A stretch of DNA of 64,000 nt from Vesta saturnalis. Its lineage: Eukaryota > Arthropoda > Insecta > Coleoptera > Lampyridae. The position numbers and the translations under genes are program-made. The DNA is taken from the NCBI GenBank assembly GCA_036346205.1, contig JARFJB010001965.1, positions 5,209,001-5,273,000 of the forward strand, given 5' to 3'. Under the pieces are notes generated by a model. That model saw only the letters and a list, made by a program, of their open reading frames with translations. It did no database searches and had not been told where the DNA came from. Positions 35,525 through 46,728 of this stretch are shown in pieces. The first letter of the stretch is position 1. Each line of letters opens with the position of its first letter.

Positions 35525-36424
35525 TACAGTCCGCGCGGCCAAAGAATGCCTGAACGTTGGATGCGCATTCGTCCAACTTCAAGTGTCTTAAGCGCGGCAT
35601 GTCAGTGGCGTCGCCACCAAAAGCGTGTTCCGTTTATTATCATGTATTACACTAATTAATTATTTATTTCTGTTATTAATTTACATACGTACTTGTTAAT
35701 TTAACTTTATTACAATTATTGTAACAAAACGACTGTGAACCATTTTGTGTCCTATGTGAATTTTAAAGCTCATAATACTCAAATTTATTAGACAAATATG
35801 TATAAACAACAAATACTTTCACAATACATAATAAAATAAATAAGTAGTTTTGCGGCGCATGTAATGCTAATGGCATTTGTTTAAATTCCCATTAAAGAAA
35901 TCCTAATAGTTGACATTCCTTAGCATCATTAACAACAGATTAGCAAATATTCAAAAATGTATTTAATATTATTATAGTAGGTAATTATCGCCATTTAAGC
36001 AACTTTTCCCCAAAGTGTATGGAAATATAAAAATTGATTACCTAAGAAATATCATATTTTTTTTTAATCCTGAATAATACTCTTAAAATACAGCCCATTC
36101 TGTTTCTATAATTAAAAATCGAACTTATACTTTTTTGATTTTCATAAACGATTAAACTGTTGTGTTCATTTGTAATTCTAATATAAAATATTACTTGTCA
36201 ACATGGTTATTTTTTTATTTTATAAATGTTTAAACTATTACTGTTCATATGTAATTCAAATAAATAAGATATTTTAAAATTTGTTGTGGTTTGGTGACAA
36301 ATAATTGAAAACGCGACACCGACGCCACTGGTAATGCTTTCAGTCGCTATTGCCTTAACGAGTGCGGCCGAATGCACGAACATCCATACGCGACACGAGG
36401 CATTCCTTGGCCACGCGGGCTGTA
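35525..36424. mobile_element. TA-flanked MITE with CAGYCCGCG ends
   Basis: TA then CAGTCCGCGCGGCCAAAGAATGCC at the left is mirrored by GGCATTCCTTGGCCACGCGGGCTG then TA at the right. Subterminal arms (about 100 bp each) include a CAGTGGCGTCG phrase on both sides. The GC-rich ends stand out from the AT-rich centre. An open minus-strand reading across the right arm (36207-36542) matches nothing and is probably chance. Confidence 0.7.
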
Positions 36425-36825
36425 GTTCGAAATTGTCAAAGTAGACACACAAGCACACAGGGGATCTTATAAGATTTTTATTTTTCCTTTTAGGGCAAAA
36501 ACCATACAAATTTAAACGCGGTGTAAGCAAAAACAAGATCAAATAAAAGCAACGTAATGGTAAGTAATCAATGATTTTAGAAAGATATCTACATTTAATA
36601 TAAAAAAAAATCGTTACTTTTCTATAACGATATAATTTACTTTTACAGTTTATAAGACAAAAAACATTTGTTTATTCAAAGTGTTTTTTTAGATACGTGT
36701 AACACAAAATGTTTATCAATAGGAACCATATTTGTTAAATACCTATTTAAGTTAAAAATCGTTTAATCTTTTATTCACTACTTACCAGAATACCAAAAAA
36801 TGCAGTTTTTCCATTCATAATGGAA
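36425..36825. other. No gene seen
   Basis: AT-rich spacer. Confidence 0.5.
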
Positions 36826-37195
36826 CCCTACACGCACACGAGCACGATCACACGCACTCATACGAACACACACGTCCGTGTGTTCTTGCCAAGTGTAAAC
36901 GACAATACTCACACACACGCACGCACGCACCCACACACACATACACACACATTCACAGACACGCGCTCACACATGCACACATCTAGACCCACATGTACAC
37001 AGACACGCGCTCACGCATACGCATACGCACACACACACGCCGCACCCTGCACGCACACTGACACCATCACACGCACGCGTACGCACACACATACATACAC
37101 GCGTGCGTCCTTTCCAAATGTGAACCCCAACGCACACACGTATGCACGCACGAAAGCGCGCGCACCCACACACACATATGCGTGTACGCACGCTA
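36826..37195. repeat. CAC/CACG-rich cryptic simple repeat
   Basis: About 370 bases dominated by ACACAC and ACGCAC units. The flank phrase GTGTGTTCTTGCCAAGTGTAAACG near 36880 recurs imperfectly near 37103 (GTGCGTCCTTTCCAAATGTGAACC), so a tandem unit of about 220 bp may underlie it. Long frames here are composition artefacts. Confidence 0.85.
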
Positions 37196-37829
37196 TAATA
37201 ACAGTAATCATTCAAAAAGGTTAATTCCCCAAAATTACAGTCCCCAGGAAGTTGGTTTGTCACAGTCCTCTCCGTCGAAACGTACTTTCATAATACCCAA
37301 AGAGCGGTAATATTCAAGGTTTACAGGTCGTCAACGAATTTTTTTTCATTTACCTCCGAAGAATCACGTTCTTCAGTAACATGATTTCTAAAATAATATT
37401 TAATCCAAATAATAATATCACGTAAATATCAGAAAGTTCTGAAAGGTGATTTATTAGACGTGAGTTTTCCTTTTGAAGTTATGCGTTTTTTAACGTTTTC
37501 TTGATTACTCAAATGTCCGTTTATTTGCATCGAATTTTTTCAGTTATATTCAGAAAAAATTCCATAATAGTAATTTTTTTTAGTTTTGTTAAAACCATCA
37601 CAGACAAAGGTAAACCATTGAATATACCGTCCCAACGCACGACGTGTATCCCGGGACTAATTAAGTATCTGATTTATAGGAATATCGGTTAGGTGTTGTT
37701 CTAGTGTTCATAATACCTGCTAATAACGGTGGTTGTGACAAAAGTTTCTACAAATATTTCTAACACTGATCACCAGTGGTTTTTCAGAATAATAAAGGCT
37801 GGTTTAGCTCTCGTTACTAAAACAAACAT
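37196..37829. other. No gene seen
   Basis: AT-rich sequence with no supported feature. Confidence 0.5.
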
Positions 37830-38273
37830 TTTTAAATAGTCACGATTTCTTACGATCCTATCTGACATAATCTCGCAATACTCAAGACCATCTTCTGCCA
37901 ATTCATGAAGACGTCGCATCCGTTATGGTTAAAATTTATACTATTTCAAAATTCGCTTGACTAAAGAACGGTAAACATTACATATACTAGCCAGCACCTC
38001 CGTACTTTGTTCAGGATTCACTACCATTTCAGCAATTACCTGTATGTTCACATTTTCTGCAATGCTTGGTCTCCCGGATTTTGGTGCATCTCTTACCGTC
38101 CCAATTGGTCGAAATTTTGACAGTAGATTATAAGAAAATCTTCTACATGTTGGCCGTTGCGAAAAGCGTTCGTTAAAGATGCAGAAGGCAGCATGGTAAT
38201 TGTGATTAGCTTCACCAAAGATGACAACTGCTTCAGTTTTTTCGTTTAAAGGACAAGACATTGCCATTTTCAT
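37830..38273 (-). pseudogene. HTH-transposase N-terminal fragment
   Basis: On the minus strand, an open frame from 38273 reads MKMAMSCPLNEKTEAVVIFG, then FNERFSQRP, RPIGTVRDAPKSGRPS and an HTH-like ICNVYRSLVKRILK. After its stop, MRRLHELAED and YCEIMSDRIVRN continue in the same order as the linker of Tc1/mariner-like transposases with a DUF4817-type HTH. No catalytic Asp follows. It belongs to the same broad family as the pieces at 1325 and 12640 but is clearly a different lineage. It ends 30 bp left of the long-TIR element at 38306. Confidence 0.65.
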
Positions 38274-38325
38274 ATACTTTATAATTTGACTACTAAATGT
38301 CTCATAGGGCCGGTTCTGAAGCAGT

Positions 38326-38638
38326 TCAAGGTCATTCGCCCTCTGGTGGTGAGAAATGGAAGCGTTTGGAGCAATTCAAGGTCAAACTCTTGGCGGGAAA
38401 TTTAAATTTTTGGAGCTCTTCAAGGTCGAAATGTCAAAGTCAAAATGTAAAGCTAAAAATAGAAATTGCATCATCATCATATTATAATTCTAAAAATCTA
38501 GAGCTTTCAAGGTCAAAGATTATTGACCTGCAGGGGTATCATATTACATTTCTTAGAAATATAAAAATAGAATCAGATCGTGGAAACAAGAAGAATGACA
38601 GGTTGTTGTTGTCTACGCTAAAAAGTAGACCAAGGTCA
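38326..38638 (+). promoter_or_regulatory. Left-arm array of TCAAGGTCA-type nuclear-receptor sites
   Basis: TCAAGGTCA at 38326, 38376 and 38507; TCAAGGTCG at 38420; CCAAGGTCA at 38630. TCAAGGTCA is the monomer site of the FTZ-F1/SF-1 and ERR nuclear receptors (established). Whether anything binds here is inference. The sites lie upstream of the unknown gene at 38947. Confidence 0.5.
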
Positions 38639-38946
38639 AATTGTACTTATATCGACTAAATTAAGTGAAGGTGAATTAATTTTCTAAATTAAAAGTAGGA
38701 CAAGGTGGGTATTTAACATGTTGTGAGAGGTACTCAAGTCAACAACAAACATCACATTTAGTTTTTAATAGCAATGCTACAACCCAACCATATGTTAATT
38801 ACGCATGTTTTAATTAGAATCTTTTCTTAAACAGTGTTTAGTCGTAGTGGAATTGCGAGCAAGTAAAGTCGTTATAATGCAAGTAGCAATAAAATCATTT
38901 CTGGGACGACCCAAACTCAGAAGTTCAACCACATAGTTGCAGTAAC

Positions 38947-39762
38947 ATGAATAATAATTTTACATTATGCTGTTGGTGCTGTCAAAATAGTTTTGGTAGT
39001 AGTTGTAGTAAAAATAAACATGAAGAGAAACATGAAGGTTATTCTTCTAACACTGACTGGAAATCATACGATTTATCGGAAGTGTATAAACATGCAGCTA
39101 ATGAATACTTAATCGATTGTATTTATATAAACTATCGAATGATACTCATCATGTAAAATATATGGAAATTGGATACAGTACACACCTCATCCTTGCACCA
39201 GTAGTGCGTATGGGGTGTGGCAACTGTGATCAAAGCAATAATGTGGTGTTAGGTATGAAGGAATGGAATGCGTCCTAAGATGGCATTCATATGTAGAATT
39301 ACAATTTTTACGATCCCAAGATATTGAAAATAAAATTGAATGGTCAAATGTAAACGAAGAAGATATAATCTATGTTCAACATTATGAATCTCTATCTAGT
39401 AATCTTGGTATTTACTACAATTACAAGACAGAATTTTGAAAACTGTTATGATTGAAAACTACAATTGTTGTTCTTGCAGATTCAATGCTCATAGCGTAGA
39501 ACAACTATTCAATTTAAAGGATATAATAAGCTATAGATTGGAATTTCTTGAATCTTACAATCTGGTGTGTTTTTACGAAAAGTTCATACCACAAGTCGTT
39601 AACGACCGTCGCTTTCACGAGAAACCATTCCATGGTAGTGATGACATTTACAAAGACATTGAAGGTGTTATAAATGCTAAGTATAATATTAATTCACATA
39701 ACACTGTATGCTTAATGGAAATACTGTATTATCGTCCTGCTTATCTAATGTATACCATTTAA
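38947..39762 (+). pseudogene. Unrecognised zinc-finger-like protein gene, frameshifted
   Basis: I do not recognise this protein. The ATG at 38947 opens a frame whose residues 9-29 have C-x2-C-x12-H-x3-H spacing (CWCC ... HEEKH), a classical C2H2 finger with a Phe at the usual place. Next comes SEVYKHAANEYLIDCIYINY. A frame change near 39138 continues into KYMEIGYSTHLILAPVVRMG with a GCGNC knuckle, another near 39265 into ECVLRWHSYVELQFL, and a TGA at 39437-39439 before NCCSCRFNAHSVEQLFNL. The end is YYRPAYLMYTI, stop 39762. Total is about 270 residues, rich in Tyr, Asn and Cys. An AATAAA lies just after the stop (about 39762-39768). It is the only gene-like sequence in the surrounding long-TIR element. 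Confidence 0.5.
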
Positions 39763-40540
39763 TAAATAAAGAAATATTAATAACTATGATTTGTTTTTGT
39801 GATCTCGATTTAGGTATATGAAAGACGCTTTAAAAATAAGGAAATAAATCATTGTGACATGCTTTGTATTTACATTTAATGACGAATCAAGCTTGTAACA
39901 TAAACAAAAGTTTGTAATTTTAAAATATATTATCAAAAAAGTTCTGTATGATGTGTAATTTTATATTTAACGTTAAATAAAAGAAATGTGCAAGTAGTGT
40001 TGCATAAATAATTGGCATGCATTGAACAAAAGTAATGTATGTGTACGTGTAGAATGTTAGGAAGAGTAGTGAAAAGACATATGTGCTTACTAATGAAAAG
40101 AAATAATACACGACTCGACTCGGACTTTCTTTCTGCAGGGTGTAAGGGGGTTGCGGGGGAGGGGGAAAGTAAATTCCTAAGAATGACGCGCTACTGAATT
40201 ATTGAATTTACCCCTAATTCCAAATGGAAATGAAAATTTTTACAAAGGTGATTACATTTAACAAGTGGTACTTTATCTATTGCACGTTTTATTTTACCAA
40301 AAAATATTAAAACTAGCCCACAAATTGACATTCAAATTTTAAGCAAACTACTTTTTTTCTACTTACGATAAGACAATTTGTAAAAGCATTTACGTTTTTA
40401 AAATTGATTGATTTTGGGAAGAAGCGAATTACCACATTTTCACAGGAACACTAAACTGCATTAAGAATTACATTTCGCTTTGAAAGTATTGTACACAGGT
40501 TTGAATGCAGACAGTCTATATTTAGCGCTTTATACATTAC

Positions 40541-40843
40541 ATTTTAAATTACAACTATCACAGCATAATTTTTACGTTATAATTCTTAATGTTCACTTTT
40601 TGTTAAATTGCATAATTTGTATAGTTTGATGTATTAATTAATTAATTATTAGAAACTCGTGACAATGATTAAAGTGAATTTTATTGTTTGACTTGGAATA
40701 ATGAAAAGTATATCTATATAAATAAAAATGAATCGCCAAACGGCGCGCGTTCAAGCTGTGGAATACTTTCCACTCACACGACTATCTGCCTCACTCGCAC
40801 ACCGACTGTCTCACACGAATGCACTAGATGCGAGTAGATTAAG

Positions 40844-40882
<39 letters not shown>

Positions 40883-41720
40883 TAACTATTCTATATTCGT
40901 TTGCTTTTGCTCTTGCACGTTTAAACTGAATTTTTTTTATTGTTTGACTTTTAATAATAAAAAGTACATCATAATTAAAAAAACTTGCCTAATTTAAATG
41001 CAAGACCAGAAACTCGTTTTATATGAAACTTAAAAGGTTTTGCGTTGAATGGCATTTTATATCTTATTCAGCATTATATTTAGAATAAAAGTTGATTACA
41101 TTCTTTCATTCATGTACCTACAAGTTATCATGAATTAGTCAGATTTTACATTACAAATATCACACCATAATTTTTACGTTATAATTTTTACATGCTCACT
41201 TTTGGTAAATTACATGATTTGTATAATTTGATGTGTTCATTAATCATTAGAAACTCGTGACAAATGATTAAAGTGGATTTCTTATTGTTTGACTTGGAAT
41301 AATGAATAGTACATCTATATAAATAAAAATGAATCGCCAAACGCGAGCATTTAAGCTGTCGAATACTTTCTCACTCACACAACCACTATCTGTCTGACTC
41401 GCACACCGACTATCTGTCTCACACGAATGCACTAGATGCGAGTAGATTAAGTTAATATATAGTTTAACTATTCTACAATCGTTTTCTTTCGCTCTTGCAC
41501 ATTTAAACTGAATTTTTTATTGTTTAACTTTTAATAATGAAAAGTACATCATAATTAAAAAAACTTGCCTAATTTAAATGCAAGATCGGAAACTCGTTTT
41601 ATATGAAATTAAAAGGTTTTTCGTTCAATGACATTTTATATCTCATTCATCATTATATTTAGAATTAAAAGTTGATTACATTCTTTCATTGATGTACCTA
41701 CAAGTTATCAGTAATTATAA
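40541..41720. repeat. Tandem duplication, unit about 600 bp
   Basis: Two direct copies (about 40541-41135 and 41144-41720) share TTTTTACGTTATAATT, GAAACTCGTGACAA, AAAAATGAATCGCCAAAC, CACACGAATGCACTAGATGC and CAAGACC/TCGGAAACTCG. The phrase TCTATATAAATAAAAATGAATC resembles 5' ends of some insect Helitrons, a weak hint only. Copy one carries a (TA)n run at 40846-40879, where copy two has just TATA. Confidence 0.8.
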
Positions 41721-42263
41721 ATTAAATATTTATTTAAACTAAAAAGTAAAAACTACTTTAAACAATTACAAAACTACATAATTAAAAATAACATTAAAGA
41801 TTGAAATTGCTATAACATATTTTAAATCAAACCTATACTTCTTTGCATTATTTTCATAACATATTTTCTAGTTATCATTTCACTTTTAACATTACTGACT
41901 AATCATACATTTGAAATAAAGTTTCTGATTGGTTTCACATTTTCATGCATATATGATATAAATAATTATATTTTAAATTAAAACTTTGTATTTAACAGTT
42001 ACATAAGAATTATATAAATTCAATTTTTTCTTAACCTTGTTTCATATTTTTACATTGCTTTGGTTTAACCCTACTAATTCCATGTTTAACAATTACAAGT
42101 TGCTAACTGAGTGATCACAGCACACCTCGCTGCGGTTTATATACGAAAAATGTGTCCTTGACTTGAGTATCTCTCACAACCTAGTTAAATACCCACCTTG
42201 TCCTACTTTTAGTTTAAAAAATTTATTTCACCTTCACTCAATCTAGTCAATATAAGTACCATT

Positions 42264-42511
42264 TGACCTTGGTCTACTTTGACAACAACCTGTCATTCTT
42301 CTTGTTTCCAGGAACTGATTCCACCTTTATATTTGTAAGAAATGTAATATAATACCCCTGCAGGTCAATAATCGTTGACTTGAAAACTCTACATTTATGA
42401 TGATGATGACCTTGCAATTTCTATTTTCAACTTTAAATTTTGACCTTGATATTTCGACCTTGAAGAGCTCCAAACGCTTCAGTTTCTCACCACCAGAGGG
42501 GAGTGACCTTG
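42264..42511 (-). promoter_or_regulatory. Right-arm array of TCAAGGTCA-type sites (mirrored)
   Basis: TGACCTTGA at 42503 and 42441, CGACCTTGA at 42456, TGACCTTG at 42408 and TGACCTTGG at 42264. These are the reverse-complement partners of the left-arm sites. Confidence 0.5.
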
Positions 42512-42532
42512 AACTGGTCCAGAACCGGCCGT

Positions 42533-43835
42533 ATATGACAATTAAAAGCTATAGCAACAATTAACTGTCACATTTTGTAGTACGTTCAGAATCAGTTCTT
42601 GAATGTATCACCGTGTCAGGGGGTTAAAAACGAAATTGGGCGTCACGTATACGAGTTATTCAAATGTTTTCAACTTCGGCGGTTGATTTAAGAATGAAAG
42701 TAACAGTTAGTAATAAATACCTAAACATTCAAAGATCTTAGAAACTATTAAAGTTATCGATTTAGACAAAGTGTACCTTTTTAATCTGAAAAACATCAAA
42801 GTTTCGTATTTTAATAAAAAAAATCCAATCAATTTACTCTATTGGAGAATTAGGGATTAAAAGGTTGCTCTACCCTTGTGTTCTACGACACTGTACATAA
42901 TAAAAACGTATTAATAAGCTAAAATCAATGTACTTCATATCTCTATTTATTATACCGAGAATGGAAAAACACGTTTTTTTCGTTTTGCAGATATTTCAAA
43001 AATCAGAATTTTTTTTGGAACTTTGGCACCCTGCATCTGTTTTATTATCAATATTTTATTAAAGCATGTTGCGTCAGATCGTAGTGTTTTGAGGCCGAGA
43101 ATCTTACATTGCACTTTGGACCATTACTTACGGACCACCCCATACATATTTTCCCGTTTAACTGAAGTAACAAATTTTCTAAAATAATTGAAAATACATC
43201 GAAGTCCCAGAGGGTGGTCTGTAAATGTTGACAATGTGTAGATCGGTGCAAATAATTGCTATGTGGTTTTTCGCAGATAATAAATTAATTTCGTTCATGT
43301 CTTTTACCATTAACTGAGATTCTCCATTTGCTGTGTTATTTTAGCGTAGAAAGATTCAACGAACCATTCAGCGCATTTAAGAGTCTGAATTTCATCCTCT
43401 TGCAACTTATGCTCGCTAATACTAATCACATTGTAATTTATATTGCTGTTAAATAGAAAAGTACAACTGGAGTAAAGTTATGCAGTCACATGTTTTTATC
43501 TTAAGAAACGTTAACTGAAGTCAACTGTCAGCATGCGTATCGTGGTCTTTTTCCATATTTAATAACACAATAAAAAGTATCTCCAACTCAAACTTTTCAT
43601 TAAGACAACATATTACGTCATCCCATGCCCTATTACAGTTACCTGTTTTTGTGTCAAAACCATTTGACTTTTAAGATTTATAATTAATTTCTGTAAGTGC
43701 GTTAGTTTATGTATTGTATATTTGTATTGCCTATTATTAAGTTGCTTGTAGATCCTGACGAAGCAAATATATTTTAAGAAAGCTCGACTAAAATTTAATA
43801 GACGATAATAGACGAAATACTTTCTATATTTATTA

Positions 43836-43838
<3 letters not shown>
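42533..43838. other. No gene seen
   Basis: AT-rich sequence. The phrase TTTTGGAACTTTGGCACCCTG (43011) resembles ends of unclassified insect repeats. An open minus-strand frame at 43048-43251 matches nothing. Confidence 0.5.
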
Positions 43839-43876
<38 letters not shown>

Positions 43877-43886
43877 CATAATATAT

Positions 43887-43976
<90 letters not shown>
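43839..43976. repeat. (TA)n microsatellite, imperfect
   Basis: About 138 bases of TA repeat with a few interruptions (TATTTACATAATA). It meets the left end of a DD41D element. Confidence 0.95.
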
Positions 43977-43980
<4 letters not shown>

Positions 43981-45702
43981 GATTCGCGAGGAAGTGGCAA
44001 TATTTTAAAAATATGTCGAAGAAGCCAAAATAAGTAAAATAAACTCATATGTTCAAGTCCGATTTTCATTTGTTTCAGAGATACTTAAAAGCAAACAAAA
44101 ATTTATTACAAAATCAATTACAAAAATAAACAAAATAGCATTAATTTACGAAAAATGTTCGAAGCATTAATTTACGAAAAATTTTCGAAAACACCACCGC
44201 CCACTTGGATACACTTATTTGCGCGTTTATAAACTGCACTAGTAGCGAGTTTCAATGAACGATTGTTCGCTCTAATGATAGCTGCTGCATTAAGAATGCG
44301 ATCTAGTAACGCTTCCCTCGTTTCCACTTTGGTAGCATAAACTAACGACTTCATCCATCCCCAAAGGCAAAATCGAGGGAGTGAGATCCGGTGATCTCGG
44401 TGGCCAAGGAAGCGGACCGCCTCTGCCAATCCAAAGATCGCCGAAAGTGGTATTCAGAAAATTTCGTACATTATTTGAATAGTGAGGAGGCGCTCCATCA
44501 TGTTGGAAGATAATTCGTTGTCGAATATTTAAAGGTGCTTCGTCCAATATTTCTTCTAAATGGTCTTCTAAAAAACGTAAATATCCTTGTTCAGTAAGGC
44601 GCGCATCTAATACGAAAGGACCGATTAATTGATCATTTAGAATACCGCACCAAACGTTAATGCTAAATCGATGTTGGAAATTGTGTTCTATCGTAGCATG
44701 GGGATTTTCGTCCGACCATCGATGATTATTGTGGCAATTGTTAATTCCATCTCGCGTAAATTGAGCTTCATTCGACCACAAAATGTCTTTACACAATCTT
44801 CTGTTTTCCCGAATCCAATGACAAAATTGTAGCCTTAAAGGATAATCGCCTTCGTGGAGATTTTGTACTTTTGCAAATGATAAGCGTTCAAACCTTGTTG
44901 CTTAAGTGTTTTCCAAGCCATTGTTTGTGGTATTTCAAATTGGATTGCGATGCGCCTTGTACTTATCTCTGGATTTTCGTCTACCACATCCAGAATATCT
45001 TCTTCAAGTCCAACAGCGATTCCGTGTTCTCTTTCAGAAACAATACTTGCACTTGGAAATGTCCCAGTTTCGCCGGCATGTGTAAAAACAGTTTGAAATA
45101 CTCGCTTGTTAGGAACTCTTCGATTCGGAAAACGACGTCGATACTCCTCCACTGCACGAACATTACTACCATTACAGAACCCATAAACAAATATCATATC
45201 GGCATATTCTTTATGACTAAATTTGTGGGGCATTTTTACAACTTCATAAAACTAATGTTGAACAACTGTCACTTTAACAACTAACTGTCAGTTTTCATTT
45301 CAGTTGCCTACTTTCACCTAATTACACATAAGTTCTGGTTGCGTAATCCAGAAAGTCAACTCTTAAAATAAATACCCTGTTAGGGAATTTTGCAAATATT
45401 GGCGATAGTGAGAACGTTCTTGGTGAGAATTTATTAGCCGCCAAATTTAAAGTTACTAAAAGGGCAATAATTATTTTAAAAGTTTCCTTTCTGGATTTCG
45501 CTCTCAGAATTACGTTCATAAGGTCAATACATCAACGTACTTCGTAATAGGCAAAAAATTGATGAGATTTGACATTTTAAGAAAAAGTCAATTATCCCTG
45601 AAACAAATGAAAATCGGACTTAAACATATGAGTTTATTTTACTTATTTTGGCTTCCTCGACATATCTTTAAAATATTGCCACTTCCTCGCGAATCACCCT
45701 GT

Positions 45703-45704
<2 letters not shown>
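43975..45704 (-). mobile_element. Full-length DD41D-type element between two (TA)n runs
   Basis: The left end GGTGATTCGCGAGGAAGTGG is mirrored by CCACTTCCTCGCGAATCACC at the right, followed by CTGTATA. TIRs extend about 105 bp (to AATCGGACTT and TGAAACAAATG). TA runs abut both sides, so the element probably inserted into one TA microsatellite. It carries one minus-strand transposase gene with two frame breaks and a changed catalytic residue. Confidence 0.85.
44169..45233 (-). pseudogene. DD41D-type transposase, two frameshifts, first Asp changed
   Basis: The ATG at 45233 starts MPHKFSHKEYADMIFVYG. An HTH with TRRIAIQFEIPQTMAWKTL follows. A one-base loss in an A-run near 44872 breaks the frame; the reading resumes with RLCKDILW. 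The first catalytic position reads WSNEAQF, Asn instead of the expected Asp. The second Asp is intact in FQHDGAPPH. A second single-base loss near 44368 falls right at the third acidic residue (SPDLTP then FCLWGWMKS in the next frame). The spacing is consistent with the DD41D group. The stop is near 44170. It has the same architecture as the 19976-21042 transposase but is clearly diverged, so it is a separate family. Confidence 0.85.

Positions 45705-45778
<74 letters not shown>
45705..45778. repeat. (TA)n microsatellite
   Basis: A TA run between the DD41D element and the Penelope-like fragment. Confidence 0.95.
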
Positions 45779-45781
<3 letters not shown>

Positions 45782-45939
45782 ACTATGTTGCTTTTCCAGG
45801 TTTCTTCTCGTGTGTCTATAGTCCACTTGTTCTTTTGCCCTTTAGACAACGTTGTGACCAGGTCACACTGGTCATTATCAAGTCTGCTGCTTCCATCTGC
45901 TTCATGTAATGTGTACCGAACTGTTCACTTTCTCTTTTT

Positions 45940-46540
45940 CCTTTGGTTTTAGCGCTTTTACTTTCGTTCTTTCTATTTTTGTAATTGATTTTGCTTTTAA
46001 TAATGGTTTCTGTAAACGTTGTGTGTCATCCCTTGTGTTTAAGTTATGCGACCTTTTTCAATTTCTATGGCTGCTCCTGTTATCCGTCGTGTTTTGTATT
46101 CTATGTTGGCCAGCATTTTAGTCTTATTCCAATCGATGTTGTGTGACGTTGTGCTAAAGATGAGGTGGTTTGGTTTCTTATCACCTCAGTCGACACATAG
46201 TATCTCGTACACTCCATGATTTTCGAGCTCAATTTTGATTTTTGGATTGCGTATCATTGTTGATATTTTTCTTTCCGTTCCAAATATTGTTGCGGTGTTG
46301 TTTTTGCGTAAGTACTTTGTTAATCCTGTCTGTCGTTACTTTGATATGTGGCAGACGTGCTTTGCCTAGTGGTTTTTCTTCGACTTTTTCCGTATTGGGT
46401 TTTCTCGGTTTAGAAGCTGCTTTAAGGCGTGTTTTTAAACACCGTTTGCTAGTAACGCTGTCTCCAGTTTGCCCATTTCTTCTTTTCTGTTCTCCTTGTC
46501 TGCTAGTCCTTTCTGATCTCGTCATCATAGTTTTTATCAC
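45940..46540 (-). pseudogene. Penelope-like RT tail and GIY-YIG endonuclease, decayed
   Basis: An open frame at 46540-46229 ends with KARLPHIKVTTDRINKVLTQ and NNIWNGKKN, which corresponds to the segment between the RT and the GIY-YIG domain in Penelope-like elements. Text then continues with a damaged GVYEI-C-x2-C stretch (near 46215-46180) and, in another frame, HNIDWNKTKMLANIEY and RITGAAIEIEKG, the C-terminal part of the GIY-YIG domain. Stops are present and the RT catalytic core is missing. This is a 5'-truncated dead copy. Confidence 0.65.
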
Positions 46541-46690
46541 TGATTATAACTCTGAAGGATGTGATGAGATTCAGCGTTGTGGTATCTGTTAATGTGAAAG
46601 TGGACAAAACAACGAGAAAACAAGCAGTGTATTAACCCACCATTATAGTAGCGGAGGTCAGTTCGGTGCGCATTACACGAAGCAGCAGAC

Positions 46691-46728
46691 TTGATAATGA
46701 CCAGTAGGACCTGGTCGAAACGTTGTCT
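46691..46728 (+). ncRNA. Hammerhead-ribozyme-like motif in Penelope terminal repeat
   Basis: TTGATAA, then a GACCAG/CTGGTC stem with a 6-base loop, then CGAAAC. This follows the CUGAUGA-stem II-GAAA layout of the minimal hammerheads known from Penelope-like elements. Two core positions differ (C3 to U, G8 to A), so cleavage is unlikely. The mirrored copy at 45844-45882 has CACAAC in place of CGAAAC and is further decayed. Confidence 0.35.

Larger units (their letters stand above)
38306..42532. mobile_element. 4.2-kb long-TIR element of unknown class
   Basis: The left arm (about 38306-38750) opens with GGGCCGGTTCTG. The right arm (about 42115-42532) closes with CAGAACCGGCCG. The two are inverted copies over more than 400 bp, sharing CCCTCTGGTGGTGAGAAA, GCGTTTGGAGC, ACCTGCAGGGGTAT and ACAAGGTGGGTATTTAAC. 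The interior holds one decayed plus-strand gene (38947-39762) and a tandem duplication (40541-41720). No transposase was recognised. Target duplication is unclear: CATA on the left and TATATG on the right are suggestive only. Confidence 0.7.

Noticed and set aside
36207..36542. 111-residue minus-strand frame
   Set aside because: Crosses the inverted repeat of a MITE; openness comes from the GC-rich arm.
36820..37224. Long open frames of His/Thr-rich protein in the CAC-rich block, both strands
   Set aside because: Simple-repeat composition keeps all frames open; no domain, and both strands are equally open.
43833..44069. Tyr-Ile repeat proteins at the TA runs (also at 21296, 45559, 46691)
   Set aside because: Translated (TA)n microsatellites, not genes.
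45909..46592. Plus-strand frames with Phe-rich hydrophobic sequence
   Set aside because: Antisense of the Penelope-like coding region.
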